Origin: Rhodoblastus sp. 17X3
GTDB lineage: Bacteria; Pseudomonadota; Alphaproteobacteria; Rhizobiales; Beijerinckiaceae
Length of the DNA: 64,000 nucleotides
Reading direction: 5' to 3'
Assembly: GCF_030056575.1 (NCBI RefSeq)
Contig: NZ_JASHHX010000004.1
Coordinates: forward strand, 124,001 to 188,000
The notes below the pieces were generated by a model. The model had not been told where the DNA came from. It saw only the letters and a program-made list of their open reading frames with translations, and made no database searches. Position numbers and translations under genes: made by a program. Below are positions 24,606 to 34,602 of the stretch, piece by piece; position 1 is the first letter of the stretch; every line of letters begins with the position of its first letter.

Positions 24606-25829
24606 ATGCCGTGGAGCAATCAGGGCGGCGACCAGCCGCCAAAGCCGGAAGGTACGGATCCTTCGTCCGACGGCAAGCGCAATCCCTGGGGCGCCGGCAC
24701 GAAAGGCGGGCCGCGCAACGGCAATAACGGCCCGAATAATCCTTGGGGCGCGCCCGGGGGCGGCGGTCCATTTGGCGGCGGCCCATTCGGCGGCGGTCCC
24801 GGCGGTCCTGGCCCGGATTTCGAAGCGTGGGTGCGCCAGGCGCAGGACAAGGTGCAGAACCTGACGTCCGGGGATTTCTCGCCGCGCGGCGTCCTCCTGC
24901 TCGTTGTCGCTGTCGCCCTGCTTTGGCTTGCCAGCGGCTTCTACACGGTGGCGCCCAACCAGGTCGGCCTCAATCTCGTCTTCGGCCGCTATGTCGGCAA
25001 AACGGGGCCGGGCCTGAATTACAACTGGCCCGAGCCGGTCGGCTCGATCCTCAGGCTCAATGTCACCGACCGCAATTCGATCGACGTCGGCACCGTTGGC
25101 CGCGCCGATACAGCCGGCGCCCTGGAGGTGCCGGAAGAAAGCCTGATGCTGACCGGCGACGAGAATATCGCCGACGTCAAGTTCCGCGTGATCTGGCAGA
25201 TCGACCCAGCGCATCCGGAATATTACGCCTTCAACATCAAGAACCAGGTCGAGACCATCAAGGCGGTGGCGGAAAGCGCCATGCGCGAGATTGTCGGCCG
25301 CACCCAGATCCAGCGGCTGCTGACCGCCGAACGCAAGGTGATCGAGCCCGCCGTTCAGACCGCGATGCAACAGGTGCTGGATTCCTATCACGCCGGCGTC
25401 GAGGTCTTGCAGGTGCAACTGCTCTCGGTCGATCCGCCGCCAACCGTCATCGCGGCTTTCCGTGACGTGACGGCGGCGCAGCAGGACCGCAGCCGCTTCG
25501 TCAACGAGGCGCAGGCGGTCGCCAACTCCATCGTGCCGCAGGCGCGCGGCGAATCCGCCCGCATCCTGCGCGACGCCGAGGCCTTCCGCGAGCAGACAGT
25601 AGCCGAGGCGCGCGGCCAGGCGGCGCGCTATCTCAAGGTTTTCGAGGAATACAGAAAGGCGCCTGACGTGACGCGCGAGCGGCTCTATCTCGAAACCATG
25701 GAGCGCGTGCTCGGAGCGGGCGAAAAGGTCATTCTCGACCGCTCGACCGGGGCGACGCCCTTGCTGCCGCTGGCGCCTTTCGCGCCGCTTGACAGCTCGG
25801 CCAAGCCCGCCGCGGGAGGCCAGCAATGA
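24606..25829 (+). CDS. hflK: FtsH protease modulator HflK
   Basis: A membrane-bound SPFH protein that forms a complex with HflC around FtsH and modulates degradation of membrane proteins. The N-terminal 72 residues are Gly/Pro/Asn-rich ('GGGGPFGGGPFGGGPGGPGP'). One membrane helix follows ('GVLLLVVAVALLWLASGFYTV'), then 'PNQVGLNLVFGRYVGKTGPGLNYNWPEPV' and a long coiled-coil helix rich in Ala and Arg. The ATG at 24606 (MPWSNQGG) is the family start. The stop overlaps the hflC ATG by four bases. Confidence 0.93.
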   Translation: MPWSNQGGDQPPKPEGTDPSSDGKRNPWGAGTKGGPRNGNNGPNNPWGAPGGGGPFGGGPFGGGPGGPGPDFEAWVRQAQDKVQNLTSGDFSPRGVLLLVVAVALLWLASGFYTVAPNQVGLNLVFGRYVGKTGPGLNYNWPEPVGSILRLNVTDRNSIDVGTVGRADTAGALEVPEESLMLTGDENIADVKFRVIWQIDPAHPEYYAFNIKNQVETIKAVAESAMREIVGRTQIQRLLTAERKVIEPAVQTAMQQVLDSYHAGVEVLQVQLLSVDPPPTVIAAFRDVTAAQQDRSRFVNEAQAVANSIVPQARGESARILRDAEAFREQTVAEARGQAARYLKVFEEYRKAPDVTRERLYLETMERVLGAGEKVILDRSTGATPLLPLAPFAPLDSSAKPAAGGQQ

Positions 25830-26719
25830 TCTCGTCGAAAACGATCGCGCTGCTCGCCGGCGCAGCCTTCCTTGTCATCCTTACGCTCGCCTCGACCTTC
25901 GAGGTCGGCCAGACCCAGCAGGCTCTGCTGCTGCGTTTCGGCGAACCAGTGCCGGAGCGCGGCCTTGTCACCGAGCCGGGCCTGCATTTCAAGCTGCCCT
26001 TCATCGAATCCGTCGTCTATATCGACCGGCGCATTCTTGATCTGGAATCGCCGAAGCAGGAAATTCTGGCCTCGGACAACCAGCGGCTGGAAGTGGACGC
26101 CTTTGTGCGCTACCGGATCGTTGATCCGCTGAAATTCTACCAGACCGTCGGCAGCGTCGCCCGCGCCGACAACCAGCTCGCCTCGGTGCTGAATTCGGCG
26201 GTCCGCCGCGTGCTCGGCGAGGCCAACCAGATGCAGATCGTGCGCGACGAGCGCGTCCCGCTGACGACGCGAATCCGCGATCAGGTCAATGCCGAGGCCG
26301 AGCGTTTCGGCGTCGCCATTGTTGACGCGCGCATGCGCCGGGTCGACCTGCCACGCCAGATTTCCGAAAAGGTGTTCGACCGCATGCGCACCGAGCGGGC
26401 GCGCGAGGCGGCGGAATTCCGGGCCCTGGGCCAGCAGGAGGCGCAGCAAATCCGCTCCAGCGCCCAGCGCGACGCCACCGTGATCGTGGCCGAGGCGCAG
26501 CAGCAGGCGGACACCATGCGCGGCGAGGGCGAGGCGGAGCGCAGCCGCGTTTTCGCGGAGGCCTTCAACAAGGATCCGGATTTCTTCTCCTTCTATCGTT
26601 CGATGCAGGCCTATGACTCGGCGTTGAAGACCAAGGGCTCGCGGTTCGTCATATCGCCCAGCTCGGATTTCTTCCGTTTCTTCGACCATGCGTCCGGCAA
26701 GGCGGCGGCGCAGCCATAA
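25826..26719 (+). CDS. hflC: FtsH protease modulator HflC
   Basis: The partner of HflK, 297 residues. An N-terminal membrane helix ('IALLAGAAFLVILTLASTFEVGQ') precedes the SPFH domain 'QQALLLRFGEPVPERGLVTEPGLHFKLPFIESVVYIDRRILDL' and a helical arm ending 'YDSALKTKGSRFVISPSSDFFRFF', the conserved HflC C-terminus. It is coupled to hflK by an ATGA overlap and lies 20 bases before degP. The small DUF2065 gene often found between hflC and degP in relatives is missing. Confidence 0.94.
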   Translation: MISSKTIALLAGAAFLVILTLASTFEVGQTQQALLLRFGEPVPERGLVTEPGLHFKLPFIESVVYIDRRILDLESPKQEILASDNQRLEVDAFVRYRIVDPLKFYQTVGSVARADNQLASVLNSAVRRVLGEANQMQIVRDERVPLTTRIRDQVNAEAERFGVAIVDARMRRVDLPRQISEKVFDRMRTERAREAAEFRALGQQEAQQIRSSAQRDATVIVAEAQQQADTMRGEGEAERSRVFAEAFNKDPDFFSFYRSMQAYDSALKTKGSRFVISPSSDFFRFFDHASGKAAAQP

Positions 26720-26739
26720 AGCGATGAGGTATTGCTGAC

Positions 26740-28224
<1,485 letters not shown>

Positions 28225-28372
28225 TCCCGGTTCGGGGCCGGACAAAATCGGGCGTTCCTGTCGAGATGGCTGGAACGCCTGTGGCCCGCGGGCGTAGAGA
28301 ATTATTCGCTTGGCCGTTGGAACAAACCTCCCTCGCGCGAGATCAGTTTGCGTGAGAGGGGAGGATTGCGCC

Positions 28373-29203
28373 ATGAATCTGAACTCAGCGAATCCGAACA
28401 AGGCGCTTTGGGAAAAAGGCGACTTCACCCGCATCGCGGAGAGCATGCGTGCGAGCGGGGAGGCGCTGGCCGCCGGGTTGGGAGTCACGAAAGGGCTCAA
28501 GGTTCTGGATCTCGCCTGCGGCGACGGCACTACGGCCTTGCCGGAGGCGAGGCTTGGGGCGGACGTGTTGGGCGTCGATATTTCCAGCTATCTGGTCGAG
28601 GCCGGAAACACGCGCGCCAAAGCGGAAGGCTTGGCGAACTGCCGGTTTCAGGAGGGCGACGCCTCCGATTTGCGCGATCTGAAGGACCGCTCCTTCGATC
28701 TTGTCGTGAGCATTTTCGGAGCCATGTTCGCGCCGAAGCCCTTCGATGTGGCGAAGGAAATGGCGCGCGTGACCCGGCCCGGAGGGCGGATCGTGATGGG
28801 CAACTGGATCCCGAACGATCCGACCATGGTCGCGCAGCTCCTGAAGATCAGTTCCGCTTATAGCCCGCCGCCCCCTGAAGGCTTCATCAGCCCGATGACA
28901 TGGGGCGTCGAAGGCAATGTGATCGAGCGATTTGCAAGTGCGGGCGTTCCGAAGGAGAAAATCGCCTTCGCCCGGGAGATCTGGAAGTTCGACTTTCCAG
29001 GCGCGCCATCCGCCTTCGTCGACGCGTTCCGGAAATACTACCCGCCGACGATGAACGCCTTCGACGCGGCGGAAAAGAATGGCCGCGCTCAAGACCTGCA
29101 AAAGGAGCTTGAGCAGATGTTCAGCAGCCATAACAAGAGCGCGAACAAGGGCGCCACCTCCATTGACGCGACCTTTCTGAAGGTGACCGCAGCGGTCGAT
29201 TGA
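28373..29203 (+). CDS. Class I SAM-dependent methyltransferase
   Basis: A 276-residue methyltransferase of the UbiE/Methyltransf_11 type. SAM-binding motif I is 'LKVLDLACGDGTTALPEARLGADVLGVDIS', followed by 'CRFQEGDASDL', 'SFDLVVSIFGAMFAPKPFDVAKEMARVTRPGGRIVMGNW' and a C-terminal substrate domain. The ATG at 28373 has GAGAGGGGAGG upstream. The substrate is unknown and neither neighbour points to a pathway. A near-match to the EcfG consensus (GGAAC-N16-CGTA, 28272-28296) lies upstream, but its last base differs. Confidence 0.85.
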   Translation: MNLNSANPNKALWEKGDFTRIAESMRASGEALAAGLGVTKGLKVLDLACGDGTTALPEARLGADVLGVDISSYLVEAGNTRAKAEGLANCRFQEGDASDLRDLKDRSFDLVVSIFGAMFAPKPFDVAKEMARVTRPGGRIVMGNWIPNDPTMVAQLLKISSAYSPPPPEGFISPMTWGVEGNVIERFASAGVPKEKIAFAREIWKFDFPGAPSAFVDAFRKYYPPTMNAFDAAEKNGRAQDLQKELEQMFSSHNKSANKGATSIDATFLKVTAAVD

Positions 29204-29244
29204 AAAAGCGAGCGTTGGGCCGCGATGCTCGCCTCGTCTGAATT

Positions 29245-31026
29245 CTACTTGCCCGGCCTTTTCTGCCGCCGCGCCTTGAAGGGGCGCGGCGGGCTGGCCT
29301 GGCTTTCGTCCGCGATCAGCGCCTTGCGATAGATGTCGCGCTGTTCATGGATGGAGGCGATGACCAGCCCCATTGGCACGCCGATATCGACCAGCGCGGC
29401 TTCGGATAATTGCAGGCTGGCCTCCATGGTTTCCGGCACGGCGTCGGTCGCGCCGAGCTTGTAAAGCGCGCGGGCGTGGGCGGCGTCGCGGGCGCGCGCG
29501 ACGATGGTGAGATCGCCCCGCGCCTCGCGCGCTTGCCGCACCACGGCGTCCACCGCGCTCGGCGCATGCATGGTTGCGACCAATGCGCGGGCGTTGGCGA
29601 GGCCGCAAAGGTTGAGAAAATCCTTGTTGGTGCCGTCGCCCCAATAGACCGGCTCGCCGCGCGAACGCGCCTGCGCGGCTATGGCCGGGTCGCCGTCCAC
29701 GCAGAGATAGTCCACCTTGTGGACGCGCATCAGCTCGCCGACGATTTCTCCGACCCGGCCATAGCCGACGATGATGACGCGGGAGACGGGTGCCAGTTCG
29801 CTGGGCTGCGGACCGGGCAGGAAGGCTTCCTTTTTGGGGACGGAGCGGGCCGCCAAGGTGGCGAAAAGCGGAATCAGCGTCATGGACAAGGTGACGCCGA
29901 TGAGGATTTCGCTGGTGAGATCCGCGGGAAGTATATGGGCCGCGACCGCCGTCGAGAGGATGACGAAGGCGAATTCGCCGCCCGGCCCGAGCAGCAGGCC
30001 GACTTCGCGCGCCTTGCGCCAGGGCAGGCTGAACAGGCGCGCGAGGCCGATCAGCAGAGGCGTCTTCACCAGGGTCAGAACGACGGCGACGCCGATGGTC
30101 GCGCCGGGATGCCGGACCACTTCCATCGGGTCGAGGCTGGCGCCGACCGAGACGAAAAACAGACCGAGCAGCAGGCCCTTGAACGGATCGATCGCCAGTT
30201 CGATGGCGCGGCGGAACTCGGTTTCGGCCAGCAGCAGGCCCGCGATGAAGGCGCCGAGCGCCATGGACAGCCCGGCATAGGCCGCCGCGACAGCCGTCGC
30301 AATCACCACCAGCAGGCAGGCGGCCATGAAGAGTTCGGTCGAATCGGCGGCGGCGACCAGCTGGAACATCGGCCGCAGTACGAGCCGCCCGACGCCCACG
30401 ATGGCCGCCACGCCAATCAGCGCGGGGGCGAAGGCGAGGAATGGATGGGCCTGTTCCGCCGTATCCGAAAACATCGAGACCATGAACAGCAGCGGCGCCA
30501 CGAGCAGGTCCTGAAAGAGCAGCACCGAGAAGATCGCGCGGCCCGACAGGGTGTTGAGGCGGCGCGATTCGGCCAGCACCGGCACGACGATGGCGGTGGA
30601 GGATAGCGCCAGCGCCGCGCCCAGCACGATCGCGGCGGACTGGGGCAGGCCGAAGGCGCGCGCGACCAGATAGAGCGCGCCGCCGCAAAGGGCGACCTGC
30701 AGGGCGCCGAGGCCGAAGACGAAGCGCCGCAACAGCACGAGGCGCTCCAGCGACAATTCGAGTCCGATGTTGAACATCAGGAAGACGACGCCAAAGGACG
30801 CGACAGCCGCGACGCCCTCGCTATTGGCGAGGAAGGGCAGGTTGAACGGGAGTTGCGCGTCGAGCCGGCCCATCACATGCGGGCCGATCACCATGCCCGC
30901 GATGAGGAAGCCCAGCACCGGACTGACGCGCAAACGCCGGAACAACGGCACGGCGACGCCCGCCACGCCCAGAAAGAGCAGCGGCGCCTTGTACGGCTCG
31001 ATGTCGAATTGCGCGATCAATTGCAT
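29245..31026 (-). CDS. Kef-type monovalent cation:proton antiporter with TrkA-N domain
   Basis: A CPA2-family antiporter. The first 380 residues carry about twelve membrane helices with the signature 'LGFLIAGMVIGPHV', 'VVFLMFNIGLELS' and 'LALSSTAIVVPVL'. A cytoplasmic TrkA-N/RCK domain ('RVIIVGYGRVGEIVGELMRVHKVDYLCVDGD', 'YWGDGTNKDFLNLCGLANARALVATMHAP') and a charged C-terminus 'FKARRQKRPGK' follow. The length (593) and architecture fit YbaL/KefB-like K+/H+ exchangers gated by nucleotides or thiol adducts. I chose the ATG at 31026 (MQLIAQFDIE), although its GGAG site is only one base away; a TTG at 31068 is the alternative. Confidence 0.88.
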   Translation of the reverse strand: MQLIAQFDIEPYKAPLLFLGVAGVAVPLFRRLRVSPVLGFLIAGMVIGPHVMGRLDAQLPFNLPFLANSEGVAAVASFGVVFLMFNIGLELSLERLVLLRRFVFGLGALQVALCGGALYLVARAFGLPQSAAIVLGAALALSSTAIVVPVLAESRRLNTLSGRAIFSVLLFQDLLVAPLLFMVSMFSDTAEQAHPFLAFAPALIGVAAIVGVGRLVLRPMFQLVAAADSTELFMAACLLVVIATAVAAAYAGLSMALGAFIAGLLLAETEFRRAIELAIDPFKGLLLGLFFVSVGASLDPMEVVRHPGATIGVAVVLTLVKTPLLIGLARLFSLPWRKAREVGLLLGPGGEFAFVILSTAVAAHILPADLTSEILIGVTLSMTLIPLFATLAARSVPKKEAFLPGPQPSELAPVSRVIIVGYGRVGEIVGELMRVHKVDYLCVDGDPAIAAQARSRGEPVYWGDGTNKDFLNLCGLANARALVATMHAPSAVDAVVRQAREARGDLTIVARARDAAHARALYKLGATDAVPETMEASLQLSEAALVDIGVPMGLVIASIHEQRDIYRKALIADESQASPPRPFKARRQKRPGK

Positions 31027-31102
31027 TCTCCAGACAAAACAGGATAACGGATTCGCGCATCGCGCCAAGCGCGCTCCGTCTCACGCAAGCTCCGGGCCAG
31101 AC

Positions 31103-31837
31103 ATGTCTCGCATTCCAAACGGCCTTTATCGCGTCGTCCGGCTCGAAACGGCCTATCGCGCCGCGCGCTGGGATTTCGCCGAACGCGAGGCGGCGCGGAT
31201 CGACGCGCATTGGGCCCGGGCGCTCGCCGAAAAGCCGAGATTGTTCGACGGCAAGGTGCTGATGCTGCGCGACGCCGAAATCGTCGCGACGCCGGAAGGC
31301 GACGTTTTTCGTGGCAGTTTTTTCGACACCTCGTTCCGGAATTTCCACGCCTGGTTCGGTTTCGGCTTTCCGGACCGCGACGTCCATAATTGCTTCGCGA
31401 TGGCGGCGCTGCGTGCGCGCGACGGCGCTTTCCTGCTTGGCGAAATGGGCGACCATACGATGAATGGCGGCCAGATCTATTTCGCCGCCGGCACGCCTGA
31501 CCGGAACGACATTTTCGGCGACAACGTCGATCTAGCCGCCAGCGTGGCGCGCGAGCTGGAGGAGGAGACAGGCTTCGCCCCAGAACAGGCCCCGGCCGCG
31601 CCAGGGTGGATCGTTCTCGTCTCGGACACGAAAATCGCCTGCATTCAGGAGAGGCGTCTGCCGTTTTCCGCCGTGGAGGCCGAGGCGCGCATGAGCGCCT
31701 TTATCGCGCGCGACCCGGAGCCGGAATTCGCGCGCTTCCATATCGTCGCCGGACCGCAGGACATCGATCCGGGGCGGATGCCCGATTTCATCCAGGCCTA
31801 TCTGCGCGACGCTCTGGCTCATACCATTTCTCCTTAA
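31103..31837 (+). CDS. NUDIX hydrolase-like protein
   Basis: A 244-residue protein whose centre ('GGQIYFAAGTPDRND') leads into the NUDIX metal-binding helix 'ARELEEETGF' (Arg150, Glu151, Glu154, Glu155). The first half of the NUDIX box (GX5E) is degenerate, with an insertion after 'AAGTPDRND'. The catalytic REx2EExG part is intact. Such enzymes hydrolyse nucleoside diphosphates linked to other groups, and the substrate is unknown. The gene is divergent from the Kef antiporter. Its stop codon lies inside a 14-bp inverted repeat. Confidence 0.78.
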   Translation: MSRIPNGLYRVVRLETAYRAARWDFAEREAARIDAHWARALAEKPRLFDGKVLMLRDAEIVATPEGDVFRGSFFDTSFRNFHAWFGFGFPDRDVHNCFAMAALRARDGAFLLGEMGDHTMNGGQIYFAAGTPDRNDIFGDNVDLAASVARELEEETGFAPEQAPAAPGWIVLVSDTKIACIQERRLPFSAVEAEARMSAFIARDPEPEFARFHIVAGPQDIDPGRMPDFIQAYLRDALAHTISP

Positions 31838-31860
31838 CCGCGATGAATCGCGGTTAAGGA
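31831..31860. terminator. Perfect 14-bp stem-loop over the NUDIX stop codon
   Basis: TCCTTAACCGCGAT (31831-31844) and ATCGCGGTTAAGGA (31847-31860) pair perfectly around a two-base gap, enclosing the TAA at 31835-31837. There is no strong T-run after it, so it may act in mRNA stability as well as termination. Confidence 0.6.
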
Positions 31861-31934
31861 ATCCCTCGCATGAGCCGGAAGGGCGTCGCAAGACGCCCGT
31901 CTTGTGACGGGCTATTGGGCGCAGTCGCGCCTAG

Positions 31935-31968
31935 CCAAGGTTCACAGGTTTTCACCTGCGAGCCTTGG
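31935..31968. terminator. Stem-loop after the lipoprotein gene
   Basis: CCAAGG (31935-31940) pairs with CCTTGG (31963-31968). An inner CAGGT/ACCTG helix and a symmetric four-base internal loop complete a long hairpin three bases beyond the lipoprotein stop. No U-run follows on the minus strand. Confidence 0.5.
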
Positions 31969-31970
31969 TA

Positions 31971-32318
31971 TCAGCCAGCCGGATAGCCGTGACGTTCCTT
32001 GCTCGCGCGCAGAAGATATTGCGCGCGCAGCGCGTCGCCGGCGGAACAGGCGCGTTCGGCTTCGGCCATTTCGGTCTGGATCTGGGCGTGGACGCCCTTC
32101 TCGACATGACCCATGGCGAGGTCATTGTCCTGGATCGCGCGGTAGCGGGCGATTTCCGCCGCGCAGCCGCCGTCTGGCAGCGCGCGTGGCGTGACGCGGA
32201 CGGCTTCCTGCGACGGCAGCGGCTGAACCGCCTCGATCGGGGCCTGCTGCCGGTTGGCGTTGCAGCCCGCGAGCGCCAGGCTCAGGCCCAGAAGGGGCGC
32301 AAGGGAGATGAGACGCAT
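31971..32318 (-). CDS. Small predicted lipoprotein
   Basis: A 115-residue protein starting with a lipoprotein signal peptide (MRLISLAPLLGLSLALAGC, lipobox LALAGC), so Cys19 would be lipidated. The mature part has a Pro/Gln linker and a helical domain with two Cys ('GGCAAEIARYRAIQDNDLAMGHVEKGVHAQI', 'EAERACSAGDALRAQYLLRASKERHGYPAG') that could form a disulfide. Similar hypothetical proteins occur across Hyphomicrobiales, but no function is known. An in-frame start at 32363 is less likely because it would bury the signal peptide. Confidence 0.75.
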   Translation of the reverse strand: MRLISLAPLLGLSLALAGCNANRQQAPIEAVQPLPSQEAVRVTPRALPDGGCAAEIARYRAIQDNDLAMGHVEKGVHAQIQTEMAEAERACSAGDALRAQYLLRASKERHGYPAG

Positions 32319-32384
32319 GATCGGACTCGCAATCTCGACGCTACGCCTCTCATCCTTCGCCAAACAGGCGCGGCGGTCAAGATT

Positions 32385-34478
32385 TCAGCCCGCGCGCAGC
32401 AGCCGCAGCGCGGTGTCGCGCTCGAATAGATAGAGCAGCAGCCGCAATTTCCGGCCGCGCTCGCCGGTCAGGTCAGGATCGGCGGCGAGGAGTTTTTCGG
32501 CGTCGTCGCGCGCGGCGCGCAACAGGTCCGGGTGGAGGTCGAGCCGCGCGATCTTGAATCCTGGCGCGCCGGATTGGCGCGCGCCCAGCACTTCGCCTTC
32601 GCCGCGCAGCCGCAAATCTTCTTCCGCGATGCGAAACCCATCCTCGGTCTCGCGCAAGATTTCCAGCCGCGCGCGGGCCGTCTCGCCGAGCGGGCCGGCA
32701 TAGAGCAGGACGCAGGACGATTTCTCCGAGCCGCGCCCCACGCGCCCGCGCAGCTGGTGCAATTGCGCGAGGCCGAACCGCTCGGCGTGTTCGATCACGA
32801 TGATCGTCGCCTCGGGCACGTTGACGCCGACTTCGATCACTGTCGTCGCCACCAGCACTTTGGTGACGCCGCGAGAAAAATCCTCCATGGCCGCATCCTT
32901 GTCGCGGCCCTTCATCTGGCCGTGGACGAGGCCGACCTGCGCGCCGAAGAACTTGCGCAGGTCTTCCGCGCGGTCCTGCGCGGCGGCGAGATCACTGTCC
33001 TCGCTGCCTTCGACCAGCGGGCAGACCCAATAGACCCGTGCGCCGGTCTTGATCGCCCGCGCCAGTCCGGCGACGACTTCGTCGATGCGCTCGACGCTGA
33101 TCGCCCGCGTGTCGATCGGCTGCCGGCCCGGCGGCTTCTCCCGCAGCGACGACAGCTCCATATCGCCGAAATAGGCCAGCGCCAGCGTGCGCGGAATCGG
33201 CGTCGCGGTCATCGCCAGCACGTCCACGGCCTCGCCCTTTTCGCCCAGCGCCAGACGCTGATGCACGCCGAAGCGGTGCTGCTCGTCGATCGCCGCGAGG
33301 CCGAGCCGCGCGAAGGCGACGTCCTCCTGAACAAGGGCGTGTGTGCCGACCACGATGTCGAGCGCGCCGTTCGCCAGCCCTTCGAGCGTCGCGCGACGCT
33401 CGGCCGCCTTGTCGCGTCCGGTCATCAGCGCGATGGTCAGGCCCGCCGCCTCGGCCAGCGGCTTGAGCGTGGCGAAATGCTGGCGCGCCAGAATCTCTGT
33501 CGGCGCCATCAGCGCGGCCTGCCGCCCGGCCTCGATCACATGGGCCATGGCCAGCAATGCCACCACCGTCTTGCCGGAGCCGACATCGCCTTGCAGCAGC
33601 CGCAGCATCCTCTTGTCGCTGGCGAGGTCGGCGGAAATTTCGGCCACGGCTTTGGCCTGGTCGTCCGTGAGGGCGAAGGGCAGGGCGGCGAGAATCCTTT
33701 TCGCAAGGGCGCCATCGGAGATCTGGGGACGCCCGCGCAAGACCTGCGCCTTGGCGCGCACCAGCCGCAGGCTGAGCTGATGAGACAGCAATTCATCATA
33801 GGCGAGCCGGGCGAAGAATTTGCCTTCCGGCGCGAGGTCTTGCGGCGTTTGCGGATGATGCAGCCGGGCCAGGCTTTCGCCGAAGGAAAGCCAGCCCGTT
33901 GCGCGGAAAAATTTCTCGTCCTGCCATTCCGGCAATTGCGGCAAGCGGGCCAGCGCGCCCGCCGCCGCCTTGGCCAGCACGCGCGGAAACAGCCCTTCCG
34001 TGAGGCCGTAGATCGGCTCGACCGGCGGCAGGGCGGCAAGGCCCGCCTCGTCGAGAATGCGATCCGGATGGACCATCTGGCGGTAGGCGTCGAACAGTTC
34101 GACGAGGCCGGACACCCAGCGCGTCTCGCCGAGCGGCAGCAATTTCTCGATCCAGTTCGCATTGGCGCGGAAGAAGATCAGCGTCAGGTCGCCGGTCTCG
34201 TCCTCGGTCAGGACGCGATAAGGCCCCTTGCCGCGCGGGGGGCGATGCTCCGTGACGCGGACTTTTATGGTCGAGACGGCGCCGATCGGCGCTTCCGCGA
34301 CCTTGGGTCGCGCGCGGCGGTCGATCCCCGACAGGGGCAGGTGCAGCAGCAGGTCAAGTGTGCGCGCCGGACGGTCCGGCTCGCCCAGCAGCCGGTCGAG
34401 CAATTTGCCCGTCTTGGGGCCGACGCCGGGCAGGGCGCTCGCGCTGGCGAATAGGGGATCGAGAAGCGAGGGCCGCAT
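32385..34478 (-). CDS. recG: ATP-dependent DNA helicase RecG
   Basis: A branched-DNA helicase that reverses stalled replication forks. The N-terminal wedge/OB domain starts 'LPGVGPKTGKLLDRLLG' and 'PLSGIDRRARPKV'. The motor has Walker A 'GDVGSGKTVVALLAM', 'LMAPTEILARQHF', a DEQH-box 'AIDEQHRFGVHQR', 'MTATPIPRTLALAYFGDME', 'VHGQMKGRDKDAAM' and 'LHQLRGRVGRGSEKS'. The C-terminus is 'LRGEGEVLGARQSGAPGFKIA'. The 697-residue length is normal. It lies in the same window as sdhE and mfd, with which it often neighbours in alphaproteobacteria, but a transporter and a Tlde1 gene intervene here. Confidence 0.95.
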   Translation of the reverse strand: MRPSLLDPLFASASALPGVGPKTGKLLDRLLGEPDRPARTLDLLLHLPLSGIDRRARPKVAEAPIGAVSTIKVRVTEHRPPRGKGPYRVLTEDETGDLTLIFFRANANWIEKLLPLGETRWVSGLVELFDAYRQMVHPDRILDEAGLAALPPVEPIYGLTEGLFPRVLAKAAAGALARLPQLPEWQDEKFFRATGWLSFGESLARLHHPQTPQDLAPEGKFFARLAYDELLSHQLSLRLVRAKAQVLRGRPQISDGALAKRILAALPFALTDDQAKAVAEISADLASDKRMLRLLQGDVGSGKTVVALLAMAHVIEAGRQAALMAPTEILARQHFATLKPLAEAAGLTIALMTGRDKAAERRATLEGLANGALDIVVGTHALVQEDVAFARLGLAAIDEQHRFGVHQRLALGEKGEAVDVLAMTATPIPRTLALAYFGDMELSSLREKPPGRQPIDTRAISVERIDEVVAGLARAIKTGARVYWVCPLVEGSEDSDLAAAQDRAEDLRKFFGAQVGLVHGQMKGRDKDAAMEDFSRGVTKVLVATTVIEVGVNVPEATIIVIEHAERFGLAQLHQLRGRVGRGSEKSSCVLLYAGPLGETARARLEILRETEDGFRIAEEDLRLRGEGEVLGARQSGAPGFKIARLDLHPDLLRAARDDAEKLLAADPDLTGERGRKLRLLLYLFERDTALRLLRAG

Positions 34479-34602
34479 GTCTCGTGTTTAGCCGCGCCGG
34501 CTGATGTCGGCAAGGCCGCGCCCATTCGTGAAAAGCCCTTCCGCGAAAAGCCTTGCGCTGGCGCTGCGGCGCGGCAAAAATCGAGGCTGCTAGGAGAATC
34601 CT

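Noticed and set aside
28272-28296. EcfG-like promoter before the methyltransferase
   Set aside because: GGAAC-N16-CGTA misses the last consensus base, so it was not counted.
34479-34602. TPP riboswitch ahead of the NMT1-type transporter
   Set aside because: The short leader lacks the conserved THI-box helices.
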